NCBI GenBank assembly: GCA_015057635.1 | Contig: SVEB01000011.1 | Location: 62,001 to 126,000, forward strand | Direction of reading: 5' to 3' | From: Lachnospiraceae bacterium | GTDB taxonomy: Bacteria > Bacillota > Clostridia > Lachnospirales > Lachnospiraceae | DNA length: 64,000 bases | Part shown: positions 25,496-34,342 of the stretch, in pieces | Layout: each line of letters opens with the position of its first letter | Position numbering within the stretch: the first letter of the stretch is position 1 | Notes under the pieces: generated by a model | Databases searched by the model: none | Told to the model about the DNA's origin: nothing | Seen by the model: only the letters and a program-made list of their open reading frames with translations | Made by a program: the position numbers and the translations under genes

Positions 25496-26353
25496 ATGAG
25501 AATGAGAGTAAAAAAGAGTATTTTTCTGCTTGGAATTCTAACCGTTATTATGATTTCCGGATGTGGAAAGGCGGATGACATCAGGCAGAAAGAGGATATA
25601 GCAGCAGCACAGGAAGAAGCGGACGAGATAGAGGAGGATGTAGAGATGACACAGGAGCAGATGGATCTGTTAATTGGAATTAGCGTGAATGCAGATCGTA
25701 TCCGGGAAGGAAAGATTTATAGCTGGCAGAAGGAGATTTTAAACCAGTATGATTATGCACTGGATTATTTAAAGGAGAAGTACCCAAGTCATACGTTTCA
25801 TTTGGTAAGCTGTGATCCAAAAAGCAAGCTGAATACCTTTTCTTTATTTAAAATGACTGCAGATGAGGATAGCGAGACTTACTATGATCTGTATCTGTAT
25901 TCGGAAGAGACAGAGAATAGTATAAGCTATACGGCGAAGGACAATTATTATCAGACTATTATCAAGACTCCATACGAACAGTATCTGATGGAGAGAATCG
26001 GTGAAGTATGTGACGGATGCATTGGAGTGTCATCGTCTATCACGAGTGTAGAGGGAGAAGGGTATGACGAGCAGATGACCGTGGAAGACATAAAGGAAAA
26101 ACGTCTTTTAGTCTCACCGATATCCGTTATTTACATGGATGGAAGAAAGTCAGATCCTGCACAGTATGAAAAGATTGCAGCATCTATTGAGAAAAAGATG
26201 AAAGAGAATCTGATTTATGGAGCCTATACGGTATATGTACTGTCTGAACTTCCAAAAGAGGATGCTACGACAGAAGAACTCCGTGATTTTATAGGAGAGC
26301 AAGGGGATGGAGCATCTGTTTATGAATATACATTTCAACAGTTCCAATCATAA
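25496..26353 (+). CDS. Lipoprotein of unknown function upstream of the lipase-like gene
   Basis: This 285-residue protein has a signal sequence ending in the lipobox MISGCG with Cys at about residue 23. An acidic linker with ADDIRQKEDIAAAQEEAD follows, then a soluble domain of about 230 residues with no recognised family. The RBS AGAAGGAG precedes ATG 25496. It lies 21 bases before the Mbeg1-like gene, so the two are probably one operon and may act together at the cell surface. Confidence 0.78.
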   Translation: MRMRVKKSIFLLGILTVIMISGCGKADDIRQKEDIAAAQEEADEIEEDVEMTQEQMDLLIGISVNADRIREGKIYSWQKEILNQYDYALDYLKEKYPSHTFHLVSCDPKSKLNTFSLFKMTADEDSETYYDLYLYSEETENSISYTAKDNYYQTIIKTPYEQYLMERIGEVCDGCIGVSSSITSVEGEGYDEQMTVEDIKEKRLLVSPISVIYMDGRKSDPAQYEKIAASIEKKMKENLIYGAYTVYVLSELPKEDATTEELRDFIGEQGDGASVYEYTFQQFQS

Positions 26354-26374
26354 AAGGAAGGCAGGGAATGCAGG

Positions 26375-28003
26375 ATGGGAAAACAGTTAACTACAGAGCA
26401 GGTGCTTTTGCTGAATAACCTGATGTATATGACAGAAGATGACCCGCTTAAGAATATTACATCTTATCAGGATGGAAATCTGACCGTCTCTAAGATTGTA
26501 AATAATATTGATGTGAATCAGTTACAAGCAAACAAAGATTATGGATCATTTATGACTGGGTCGGACTGGAAGAAGCTGATTCAGGCTGTAAAGAATGATG
26601 ATCAGCTGATGAATGTACAGATTAAATCTACGAATGTAGATAATACGGAAGGCGGTGGCGGCGGTGCCAGCGCGCTATTCGTAGATCCGTCTACTAAAGA
26701 TGCGGTTGTGGTTTTTCGGGGAACTGCATCAAAAGAGTGGAAGGATAATTTCGTTGGAGGCGGCAGTACCGGGACAGCGGACGGGGTATCCACGACTCAC
26801 CAGCAGAATGCCCTTAAATGGTATCAGTCACTGGGGCTTGATGACTATAACAGCGTGACAGTATCCGGACACTCCAAAGGCGGCAACAAGGCCAAATACA
26901 TAACCGTCATGGATGACTCCGTAGACCGCTGTCTCTCTTTTGATGGACAGGGATTCTCAGATGAATTCGTTGAGAAGTATAAGGATGCTATCGCAAGAAA
27001 TCAGGACAAGATTTTAAATAATAATGTAGATAGTGATTATGTGAATCTTCTATTGAATGATATCGGCAACACCATCTTCTATAAAGGATATGATTATGGA
27101 GACGGTGGTTTTTTAGAGAATCACTGTCCGAATACCTTTTTAAATTTTAATAAAGATGGTACATTTTCGATGTCCACCAGTGAAAGAGATCCGGGAATGA
27201 AGGTGTTAGATGATTTCCTCAACAGTTATTTGAGAACGCTGTCTTCAGAAGATAAGGCAAAGACGCTTTCTTTTATCGGAGAGTTAGTAGAAGGCGGATT
27301 CAATGGAGCGAATCCGAACGAACTGTTAGGAATTTTATTAGAAGGCGGAAATACCGATTATGCAGCAAATCTTTTGGCCTATTTAATTAAGTATGAACAG
27401 ACCAATCCGGAATTAGCGGCAACTGTTAAGGATGTACTGGGAAAGATGGGGTTAGAGGATGTGACCGGTATCGTGGATACCGTGACAGACATCATGAACT
27501 CTAAATATTTTGATGAGATTTTAGGTATAGCAGGAGTGGTTGGCAACCATATACCGGACTGGGCTCTTGAGAAACTGAGCAAATATCTGTATGAAAAATA
27601 CGGGATCCGCCTTTCGACGGATGAGTTAAGAAAGCTGCTCGCAATCATCGGAACGGTCTCCGATAAGCTTAAGACAACAGAAGTCTCTGAAGATGGAAGT
27701 GATAAAAAGGTAGAATCCACCGGGAAAGCAGCCTTTGCTATCCGGCTAAAGACAATGCAAGAGGCAGAGCAGGAGATGGCAAGCTATCATCAGCTGCTAA
27801 AACAGATTGCGGATGAGGTTGGAACCCTTTCGGCAAATCTGGCCAAAGGATTATACTTAGTTAAGATTCCCCTTAACCGGATAAAAGGAATAATGGAAGA
27901 AGAGGCAGGCAGTCTGGCAAAGATGTCATCGGTTCTTGCAGAAGCAAAGAAACAATATGATACGGCAGAACAAAGAATTGCGGCAGCAATCTTGGGAGAA
28001 TAA
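26375..28003 (+). CDS. Mbeg1-like (DUF2974) alpha/beta-hydrolase with helical tail
   Basis: This 542-residue protein has an N-terminal lipase-type alpha/beta-hydrolase domain. VVVFRGTASKEW marks the strand and oxyanion region, and VTVSGHSKGGNKAKY (about residues 157-171) holds the nucleophile serine in GHSKG. The middle (about 290-440) is helical. The last 90 residues form an amphipathic helical hairpin resembling WXG100/LXG-type secretion modules. No signal peptide is present. Lipid or ester substrate unknown. The N-terminal family call is good, while the secretion idea is inference. Confidence 0.8.
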   Translation: MGKQLTTEQVLLLNNLMYMTEDDPLKNITSYQDGNLTVSKIVNNIDVNQLQANKDYGSFMTGSDWKKLIQAVKNDDQLMNVQIKSTNVDNTEGGGGGASALFVDPSTKDAVVVFRGTASKEWKDNFVGGGSTGTADGVSTTHQQNALKWYQSLGLDDYNSVTVSGHSKGGNKAKYITVMDDSVDRCLSFDGQGFSDEFVEKYKDAIARNQDKILNNNVDSDYVNLLLNDIGNTIFYKGYDYGDGGFLENHCPNTFLNFNKDGTFSMSTSERDPGMKVLDDFLNSYLRTLSSEDKAKTLSFIGELVEGGFNGANPNELLGILLEGGNTDYAANLLAYLIKYEQTNPELAATVKDVLGKMGLEDVTGIVDTVTDIMNSKYFDEILGIAGVVGNHIPDWALEKLSKYLYEKYGIRLSTDELRKLLAIIGTVSDKLKTTEVSEDGSDKKVESTGKAAFAIRLKTMQEAEQEMASYHQLLKQIADEVGTLSANLAKGLYLVKIPLNRIKGIMEEEAGSLAKMSSVLAEAKKQYDTAEQRIAAAILGE

Positions 28004-28020
28004 AATTTCCAGTTATCTAC

Positions 28021-28059
28021 TATTACATAAATGTTACGTAAATGTTACAATATTGTTAC
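28021..28059. promoter_or_regulatory. Four 11-bp-phased T(A/G)TTAC repeats before the LRR gene
   Basis: TATTAC at 28021 and TGTTAC at 28032, 28043 and 28054 recur with an exact 11-base period, which is one helical turn. Such arrays are typical binding sites of OmpR/PhoB-family response regulators. A possible promoter (TTACAT 28023-28028, 17 bases, TACAAT 28046-28051) is embedded in them. Confidence 0.55.
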
Positions 28060-28086
28060 ATCAAGAAGCCAAAGGAGAAAGAAACA

Positions 28087-28470
28087 ATGAAAAATTTAAA
28101 AAAGATGTCTGTAGCATTTGCAATGATCGTAACATTAGGAACAGTAGCAGCACCAAGCGTAGGAGCTTATGCAGCAACCTCCTGTACATCACAGACAAAA
28201 AGTGTATGTGATTTCTCATCAGGGGCATTGAGTTATAAAATTACAGGAAACAACACATGCACAGTTACCGGTTTATCAGCAGCAGGAAGCAATGCAAAAT
28301 CCTGCAAGATTCCATCTACCGTAACATGCAATGGTAAGAAATACAAAGTAACGGGCGTTGCAAAAAATGCATTTGCAGGCTGTTCCAAATTAAAGAAGAT
28401 TACTTGCGGCAGCTCTATTAAGACAACAGGATCCAACTGTTTTGGTAAAGCTACCGTTTGCAGAAAATAA
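28087..28470 (+). CDS. Small secreted leucine-rich-repeat (BspA-like) protein
   Basis: This 127-residue protein has a Sec signal peptide with cleavage likely after AYA (about residue 24-26). The mature part has a fragment of BspA-like LRR_5: ITGNNTCTVTGL, then KIPSTVTCNGKKYKVTGVAKNAFAGCSKLKKI. Only about two repeats are present and eight cysteines are spread through the mature chain, which suggests disulfides. ATG 28087 has AAAGGAG at 28073-28079. The longer frame from 28042 runs through the upstream repeats and is unlikely. Confidence 0.85.
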   Translation: MKNLKKMSVAFAMIVTLGTVAAPSVGAYAATSCTSQTKSVCDFSSGALSYKITGNNTCTVTGLSAAGSNAKSCKIPSTVTCNGKKYKVTGVAKNAFAGCSKLKKITCGSSIKTTGSNCFGKATVCRK

Positions 28471-28484
28471 AATACAAGAATGAT

Positions 28485-28530
28485 AAGGGACTGTATCACC
28501 AGGGGAGTGAGGCAGTCCCTTGCTTTTTTT
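28485..28530 (+). terminator. Terminator of the LRR gene
   Basis: AAGGGACTG pairs with CAGTCCCTT, followed by GC and seven T. The rest of the gap to 28807 is AT-rich, with one GGTGTT/AACACC hairpin near 28746, and I see no gene. Confidence 0.88.
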
Positions 28531-28807
28531 GAAGTTAAAAATCAAACAGAAAATTAAGACAAGTATGCCATGGCCGAAAAGCAGATAACAATCTGTTAAG
28601 AATAGACCATGGATTTTTTTACATAAAAAGAGAGAATTTTAGTATTTTAGATGAAAATATTAACTTGGCATTGTGAAACAAATAGAACGATTCTGCAAAG
28701 ACTAAAAAGAGGTTTTGTGCTAAGAAAATTAGAATGAAGGAGAATGGTGTTAAACACCGTTCAGGCAGATGACCATCAGAGCTATTTTTCGGAAAGGAAA
28801 AGGGAAT

Positions 28808-29830
28808 ATGTTTAAGCCAAACCAGGTTATTTTTGAAAAGGGAGCGAGAGAGTATCCGCTAGGAGAGGAGTTATACCGGCGTTTTGTAACAGATAAAGGG
28901 ATTGAAGTGACGGAAGTGGCATCCAACCGGGTGAAGAGCGCGATTCCGGGAGAAACATTATTTGAGCAGTATCGAAATGGAAAAGAGACGCTTGTAGTAG
29001 GCGTGAAGAAGAGCCTTACGTTTCAGTCGTGTAAGCCGAGCGCTCACTATCAGCTCCCGATTGTAAGCGGCTGCATGGGGCAGTGTGAGTATTGTTATCT
29101 GAATACCCAGCTTGGGGATAAGCCATTTGTAAGGGTGCATGTAAATGTAGATGATATTCTTAGTCAGGCTGAAAAGTATATGAAGGAAAGGCTTCCTGGC
29201 ATTACGATTTTTGAGGGGGCGGCCACTTCTGATCCATTGCCGGTGGAGCCATATACACATGCTCTTGCAAAATGCATTCGATTTTTCGGAGAGCAGGAAC
29301 ATGCCAGATTCCGATTTGTAAGTAAGTTCACCGATGTGGATACACTGCTTGATCTTCCTCACAACAATCATACCGAGATCCGGTTTAGTTTAAATACCCA
29401 GACTGTCATCAAGCAGTATGAGCATTATACAGCAGGAGCGGATGCCAGAATTGAAGCGGCCGCAAAGGTGATTGGAGCAGGCTATCCATCGGGATTTTTA
29501 ATTGCACCTGTCTTTTTGTATGAGAACTGGAAAGAGGAGTACCGGCAGATGTTAGAGCATCTAAAGAAAACCCTTCCTACACAGAGAAAGCATAAGATTA
29601 CATTTGAAGTGATCTCCCACCGTTACACGTTGCGGGCAAAGGACCGGATTAATGAGATCTTTCCGGGAAATACGTTGCCGATGACGGAGGAAGAGAGAAC
29701 ATTTAAATACGGACAGTTTGGATATGGAAAATATGTGTATACGAAAGAAGAACTTGCTGATATGAAGCAGTTCTTCCTGGCTCTTTTGAATGAGCTCTTT
29801 CCGGAGTGTGAAGTGAAATATGTAATATAA
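28808..29830 (+). CDS. splB: Spore photoproduct lyase
   Basis: This radical SAM enzyme of about 340 residues repairs the thymine dimer 5-thyminyl-5,6-dihydrothymine in germinating spores. The cluster motif is CMGQCEYC at about residue 86 (spacing CxxxCxxC), followed by YLNTQLGDKPFVRVHVN, which is diagnostic for SplB. The conserved C-terminal KYGQFGYGKYVY is present. ATG 28808 has AAAAGGGA upstream. The longer frame at 28769 adds 13 residues without a ribosome binding site. It stands alone. Confidence 0.93.
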   Translation: MFKPNQVIFEKGAREYPLGEELYRRFVTDKGIEVTEVASNRVKSAIPGETLFEQYRNGKETLVVGVKKSLTFQSCKPSAHYQLPIVSGCMGQCEYCYLNTQLGDKPFVRVHVNVDDILSQAEKYMKERLPGITIFEGAATSDPLPVEPYTHALAKCIRFFGEQEHARFRFVSKFTDVDTLLDLPHNNHTEIRFSLNTQTVIKQYEHYTAGADARIEAAAKVIGAGYPSGFLIAPVFLYENWKEEYRQMLEHLKKTLPTQRKHKITFEVISHRYTLRAKDRINEIFPGNTLPMTEEERTFKYGQFGYGKYVYTKEELADMKQFFLALLNELFPECEVKYVI

Positions 29831-29990
29831 GAAACAAAAATTACAAGTGGAATGTAAAACGTAAATATCAGAAATAGATATCTGAAGTAAATACAAGAAA
29901 CAATGTATGAAAATATTAGAAATAAAGTATCAGAAATAAAATATCAGCTGAAAGTACGGCTGTAAATGACCTAGGATACAGGAGAAAACA

Positions 29991-30863
29991 ATGAACAGGC
30001 AAAGACCATATTTTGAAGGATGGTATTTTAGACATCAGAAGGACGATAACGTTATCAGTATTATTCCGGGGGCACAAATCGACGAAGAGGGGAATGCATC
30101 TGCATTTGTGCAAGTTATTACAAAGGATGCTTCTTATTATATATCTTATCCAATGGAATGTTACTATGTGAACCGCAAAGTATTTTTTATAAAGGTCGGA
30201 CCAAACTGGTTTACCAGGCGTGTGATTTATCTTAGCATTCATACGAAGGAGTTGGATCTTGAAGGTGAAATCCGGTACGGAAAGTTTGAGGGGCTGCATT
30301 ATGATATTATGGGGCCGTTTCGATTCATTCCTTTTATGCCATGCAGACATCAGATTATCAGTATGAGGCATTCACTTAACGGGAGAATCAGTTTAAATGG
30401 ACAAGAGATTACATTTTCAGGAGGAAATGGCTATATTGAAGGAGACTCAGGACATACGTTTCCGAATGACTACTTCTGGTCACAGTGTAACCATTTTTCT
30501 AAGGAGCAGGCTGCAATCTTTGCAGCGGCAGCAGATATCCCCGTGTTTGGAGTCTGGATACCGGGATGTATTGCAATTGTAAACTACCGGGGAAAAGAAC
30601 TGCGTTTTGCAACCTATCTAGGAGCAAGGGTTCGAATAAGGACAGAGCATACGCTGTTAATCACACAGGGAGCTTATGCACTTAGAATCAGGGTGGCTCC
30701 GAAACAGGGTCAGATACTGAAGGCGCCGATAAAAGGCAGGATGAGAGGAAGGGTGAAAGAGTGTGTACAGTGCAGAGCCTGTTATGAGCTTTTCTATAAT
30801 AAGAAAAGGGTCTTTCGGCTTGTTTCCGGAACAGCAGGTTTTGAGAGGGTCACATCTCTTTAA
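29991..30863 (+). CDS. Tocopherol-cyclase-like protein
   Basis: This 290-residue protein of the tocopherol cyclase-like family opens with PYFEGWYFRHQ and has the later blocks GPFRFIPFMPCRHQIISMRH, GYIEGDSGHTFPNDYFWSQCNHF and VFGVWIPG. Bacterial members have no established substrate and tocopherol synthesis is not expected here. It is predicted to be a cytosolic beta-barrel. The start follows CAGGAG. No operon partner is obvious. Confidence 0.82.
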   Translation: MNRQRPYFEGWYFRHQKDDNVISIIPGAQIDEEGNASAFVQVITKDASYYISYPMECYYVNRKVFFIKVGPNWFTRRVIYLSIHTKELDLEGEIRYGKFEGLHYDIMGPFRFIPFMPCRHQIISMRHSLNGRISLNGQEITFSGGNGYIEGDSGHTFPNDYFWSQCNHFSKEQAAIFAAAADIPVFGVWIPGCIAIVNYRGKELRFATYLGARVRIRTEHTLLITQGAYALRIRVAPKQGQILKAPIKGRMRGRVKECVQCRACYELFYNKKRVFRLVSGTAGFERVTSL

Positions 30864-30884
30864 TCGGATTTGCGGTTTGCGCTA

Positions 30885-30914
30885 TTGCGAATGCGTGCAT
30901 AAATATGCTATATT
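30885..30914 (+). promoter_or_regulatory. Putative promoter of the UPF0597 gene
   Basis: TTGCGA (30885-30890) and TATATT (30909-30914) are separated by 18 bases, about 50 bases before the start. The match is moderate. Confidence 0.4.
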
Positions 30915-30964
30915 GAGGAATATAATCTCAAACACTATATTGGTTACAGCGATGGAGGGCTTAC

Positions 30965-32239
30965 ATGGAACGGACAGAAAAAAAATATCAGACGTATGTA
31001 CAGATACTGAAGGAAGAACTTGTACCGGCAATGGGATGTACGGAACCGATTGCAATTGCTTATTGTGCAGCGAAAGCGAGAAAGGTATTGGAACAGAAGC
31101 CGGATAAAGTCGTGATTGAAGTCAGCGGTAACATTATTAAAAATGTAAAGAGTGTTATTGTGCCGAATACCGGAGGGCTAAAAGGAATCGAGGCTTCTGC
31201 CGCAGCAGGCATTATTGCAGGCAAAGAAGAAAAGATACTAGAAGTCATTTCCGAAGTGACAGAAGATCAAAAGAAACAGATCAAGGAATATTTAGAGGAA
31301 GCGGAATTTCAGGTGATACCAAGCAGCTCGGATGTGGTATTTGATATCGTGGTCACCGTGTATGCAAAAGAATCCTATGCCAAAGTGCGTATTATAAACT
31401 TCCATACCAATGTAGTTTTCATTGAGAAGGATGGGGTGACCATCTATGAAGCGGGGACAAAGACAAGCAATACCGTGTTATCCGATCGAAGTCTTTTAAA
31501 TGTAGAAGATATTATCGCATTCGCGGATAGTGTGGAGATTTCAGATGTGAAAGAAGTGCTCGAAAGACAGGTTTCCTATAATATGGCCATCGCGAAAGAA
31601 GGCATGAAGGGGCAGTATGGGGCCAATATCGGAAAGGTATTAAGCAGTACCTATGGGGATGACGTAAAAGTAAGAGCGAAAGCCATGGCAGCAGCGGGAT
31701 CCGATGCCAGAATGAGTGGATGTGAGCTTCCGGTCATTATTAATTCCGGAAGCGGCAATCAGGGAATGACCGCGAGCATTCCGGTTGTAGTATATGCAGA
31801 AGAGTTGGGAAAGACAGAAGAAGAACTCTACCGCGCGCTTGTCGTATCCAACTTAATCACCATCCACCTTAAGACCGGAATCGGCAGACTCTCTGCTTAC
31901 TGTGGTGCAGTCAGTGCAGGCTGTGGAGCAGGATGCGGTATTGCATATTTAAATGGAGGACGCTATGATGAAATTGCCCATACCCTTGTCAATGCGGTAG
32001 CCATCGCATCCGGCATTGTATGCGACGGGGCAAAGCCTTCCTGTGCTGCTAAAATCGGAGCATCCGTGGATGCCGGACTTATGGGATACTATATGTATGT
32101 CAACGGACAGCAGTTTAGGGATGGGGACGGCATCGTAAAGAAAGGTGTTGAGAATACGATTGCAAACGTCAGCCGTTTAGGTCAGGTTGGAATGCGCGAG
32201 ACCGATAAGGAGATCATCAAGATTATGGTAGGCCAGTAG
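30965..32239 (+). CDS. UPF0597 / CyuA-type L-cysteine desulfidase-like protein
   Basis: This 424-residue protein belongs to the serine dehydratase alpha-like UPF0597 family. Members such as CyuA (YhaM) and archaeal CdsB break down L-cysteine to pyruvate, ammonia and sulfide with an iron-sulfur cluster. Characteristic stretches are AMGCTEPIAIAYCAAKAR, SGCELPVIINSGSGNQGMTAS and the Cys-rich CGAVSAGCGAGCG, then CDGAKPSCAAKIG. These supply the probable cluster ligands. The RBS is GGAGG. The next gene follows 40 bases later. The substrate is inferred from the family. Confidence 0.85.
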   Translation: MERTEKKYQTYVQILKEELVPAMGCTEPIAIAYCAAKARKVLEQKPDKVVIEVSGNIIKNVKSVIVPNTGGLKGIEASAAAGIIAGKEEKILEVISEVTEDQKKQIKEYLEEAEFQVIPSSSDVVFDIVVTVYAKESYAKVRIINFHTNVVFIEKDGVTIYEAGTKTSNTVLSDRSLLNVEDIIAFADSVEISDVKEVLERQVSYNMAIAKEGMKGQYGANIGKVLSSTYGDDVKVRAKAMAAAGSDARMSGCELPVIINSGSGNQGMTASIPVVVYAEELGKTEEELYRALVVSNLITIHLKTGIGRLSAYCGAVSAGCGAGCGIAYLNGGRYDEIAHTLVNAVAIASGIVCDGAKPSCAAKIGASVDAGLMGYYMYVNGQQFRDGDGIVKKGVENTIANVSRLGQVGMRETDKEIIKIMVGQ

Positions 32240-32279
32240 ACCGTTCATTTCGCATAGAACAGAAAAAGGGGAGAATAAC

Positions 32280-32999
32280 ATGAAGATTACCTATATCAGT
32301 CACAGCGGTTTCTTAGTAGAAACCGAGAAATATGTATTTTTATTTGATTATTTTAAAGGAACCATTCCACCGATTCCAAAGGAAAAGAAACTGATTGTAT
32401 GTGCCAGTCATAAGCATCACGATCATTTTAACGCAGAAATCTTTCAGCTAATAAAAGAGCATGAGGACACGCTGTTTTTACTGTCAAAAGATATCAAAAT
32501 GAGCGACGGTTATATGGATCGTCTTCAAGTTCCGGAGAATGCAAGGGATAAAATCAGGTATATCGGAAAAAATCAGGAACTTGATCTTAATGAAGAAATC
32601 CATATAGAAACATTAACTTCCACCGATGAAGGCGTTGCATTCATTATCAGTGTAGAAGAAAAAACAATCTATCATGCCGGAGACCTAAACTGGTGGAGTT
32701 GGAGGGGAGAATCAGAAGCCGAGTATAAGGAGATGACATCCGCCTTTATGTGTGAAATGAAGAAGCTAGAAGGCCGGACTTTGGATGTTGCATTCATTCC
32801 GTTAGACCCAAGACAGGAAGAGCGTTTCTGGTGGGGATTTAACACTCTTATGCGCACCGCTTCCGTAAAAACTGCATTCCCGATGCACTGCTGGGATGAC
32901 TATTCCGTCATCCAGAGATTGTGCCGTATGGAAGAATCTTTTCCATATCGTGATCGAATCGTAACAATCACAGCAGAAGGGCAGCAGTTTGAACTCTAG
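32280..32999 (+). CDS. Metallo-beta-lactamase-fold hydrolase, UlaG-like
   Basis: This 239-residue cytosolic protein has the metal-binding motif HKHHDHF (HxHxDH, about residues 44-49). Further candidate ligands are His in YHAGDLN and in FPMHCWDD. The N-terminal KITYISHSGFLVET is typical for the UlaG/YtkL branch. It probably shares a transcript with the UPF0597 gene. The substrate is unknown. Confidence 0.85.
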   Translation: MKITYISHSGFLVETEKYVFLFDYFKGTIPPIPKEKKLIVCASHKHHDHFNAEIFQLIKEHEDTLFLLSKDIKMSDGYMDRLQVPENARDKIRYIGKNQELDLNEEIHIETLTSTDEGVAFIISVEEKTIYHAGDLNWWSWRGESEAEYKEMTSAFMCEMKKLEGRTLDVAFIPLDPRQEERFWWGFNTLMRTASVKTAFPMHCWDDYSVIQRLCRMEESFPYRDRIVTITAEGQQFEL

Positions 33000-33170
33000 A
33001 CAAGGCCACAAGGAAACCAGATGGATAGAGGGGAGAGAAGAATTTTTCAGGAAGAAAAGTAACTGCTTTTCTCAAGCGTTTCTCTATGTTATAATAAGGA
33101 AAATCTGTGTCTGGTGCCTACAAATTCCAGAAACGGAAAAAAGAAAGCGACATTCAAGAAAGGAATCACT

Positions 33171-33539
33171 ATGAATTTCAAATTTGCACATAATAATTTC
33201 AATGTACTAGATTTAGAAAAGTCCTTAGCATTCTATCAGGAAGCCTTAGGCCTAAAAGAAGTAAGACGAAAAGAACAGGAAAATGGCGACTTCATCCTTG
33301 TATACTTAGGAGACGGAATAACTCCACACCAGTTAGAGCTCACCTGGCTTAGAGACTGGGATCGTCCATACAACTTAGGAGACAACGAGTTCCACCTTGC
33401 CTTCACAGTAGACGATTATGATGCCGCTTATGAAAAGCATAAAGCCATGGGCTGCATCTGTTACGAAAATCCATCCATGGGCATCTACTTCATCTCCGAT
33501 CCCGACGGTTACTGGCTGGAAATTGTGCCTGCCAAGTAG
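33171..33539 (+). CDS. VOC/glyoxalase-family protein (GloA-like)
   Basis: This 122-residue protein has a lactoylglutathione lyase-like fold. The first module is FKFAHNNFNVLDLEKSLAFYQEALGL; the second is FHLAFTVDDYDAAYEKHKAMG, ending in YFISDPDGYWLEIVP. The metal ligands expected at His and Glu positions (AHNNF, HQLEL, FHLAF, LEIV) are all present, so it may be a genuine glyoxalase I. ATG 33171 has GAAAGGA upstream; the longer frame at 33114 is unsupported. Repeat R5 starts 10 bases after the stop. Confidence 0.88.
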   Translation: MNFKFAHNNFNVLDLEKSLAFYQEALGLKEVRRKEQENGDFILVYLGDGITPHQLELTWLRDWDRPYNLGDNEFHLAFTVDDYDAAYEKHKAMGCICYENPSMGIYFISDPDGYWLEIVPAK

Positions 33540-33549
33540 GAGAGAGAGG

Positions 33550-33793
33550 ATGTCGCAGTAAGCCCCGGTGAGGGCTGGGCGCAATAGGAAGTCCGTTGTT
33601 CGGACGCGAGAGCGGACATAAGGGGGCCAAAATCCTCGACTATCAGACAGGAAAGCACTGTCTGCTATTCAAGGATTTTGGCCCCCTTATGTTCGTCTCG
33701 AGCCGGACACCGGAGTTCCTATTGCACCCAGCCCTCACCGGGGCTTACTGCGACATCATAAAATAGTTCCGCTTAGCGGAACTATTTTGTGAT
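33550..33793 (+). repeat. Palindromic repeat element, copy R5
   Basis: The large hairpin spans 33550-33756 with outer ends ATGTCGCAG/CTGCGACAT as in R3, but different middle arms (AGCCCCGGTGAGGGCTGGG against CCCAGCCCTCACCGGGGCT). The core motifs are the TTCGGACGC and GAGCCGGACA blocks, with centre CTATCAGACAGG. The small hairpin at 33755-33793 has AGTTCCGC/GCGGAACT. Confidence 0.9.
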
Positions 33794-34342
33794 AGACAGA
33801 CGTTTGGTGAAAAAATACAGAGGGGACGCAGCGGCTTGCAGCGCTGCTGGATTCTGCGGGGAAAGTAACGAAGCGAGGCTGCGAAAGGATAGTGACTTCG
33901 AAAAGAAACGAAAGAAACAAGATGTGGAGCCCGTAAGCAAAGAGGATATATGGGAACGAATAGTGGGCCCATAAGAAATATAAAAAAATACGTTGAAGTT
34001 TTCTTAAGAAAAATAGTTATTCCTAAAATGAAACAGTATGTAGAACAATTATTTACTGTGAATATCACAGGCTTAGTAGAATTTCTCTAGAAAAGTAAAG
34101 CATTAAAAATTCTATAATCCTACGTGTATGGATTCCATCCAGATCTCCTGCATTTTGGAACTGAATGCCTTATGGCGCCAGTTTTCAGTTTTTTAGAGGC
34201 AAACAACTTAAATATCTAAACCATCAGAACATCAGAGTATCAAACCATAAAACCATGTAAGCCACCCAAAGTATCTAAGTCATTCATCCACTCACCCTCC
34301 TTCCGTCCCGCGGAGCCGCACAGCCACAAACTTGTGCTGCGC
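33794..34342. other. Intergenic stretch without a recognisable gene
   Basis: The 33794-33975 part contains a short open frame that starts inside the R5 small hairpin, with no ribosome binding site and an atypical composition. The 33976-34260 part is AT-rich. Near 34164 a GGCGCC palindrome is followed by TTTTCAGTTTTTT. I see no supported gene or RNA here. Confidence 0.5.

Noticed and set aside
33789-33974. 61-residue frame downstream of R5
   Set aside because: It begins inside the small hairpin of the repeat, has no ribosome binding site and has atypical composition.
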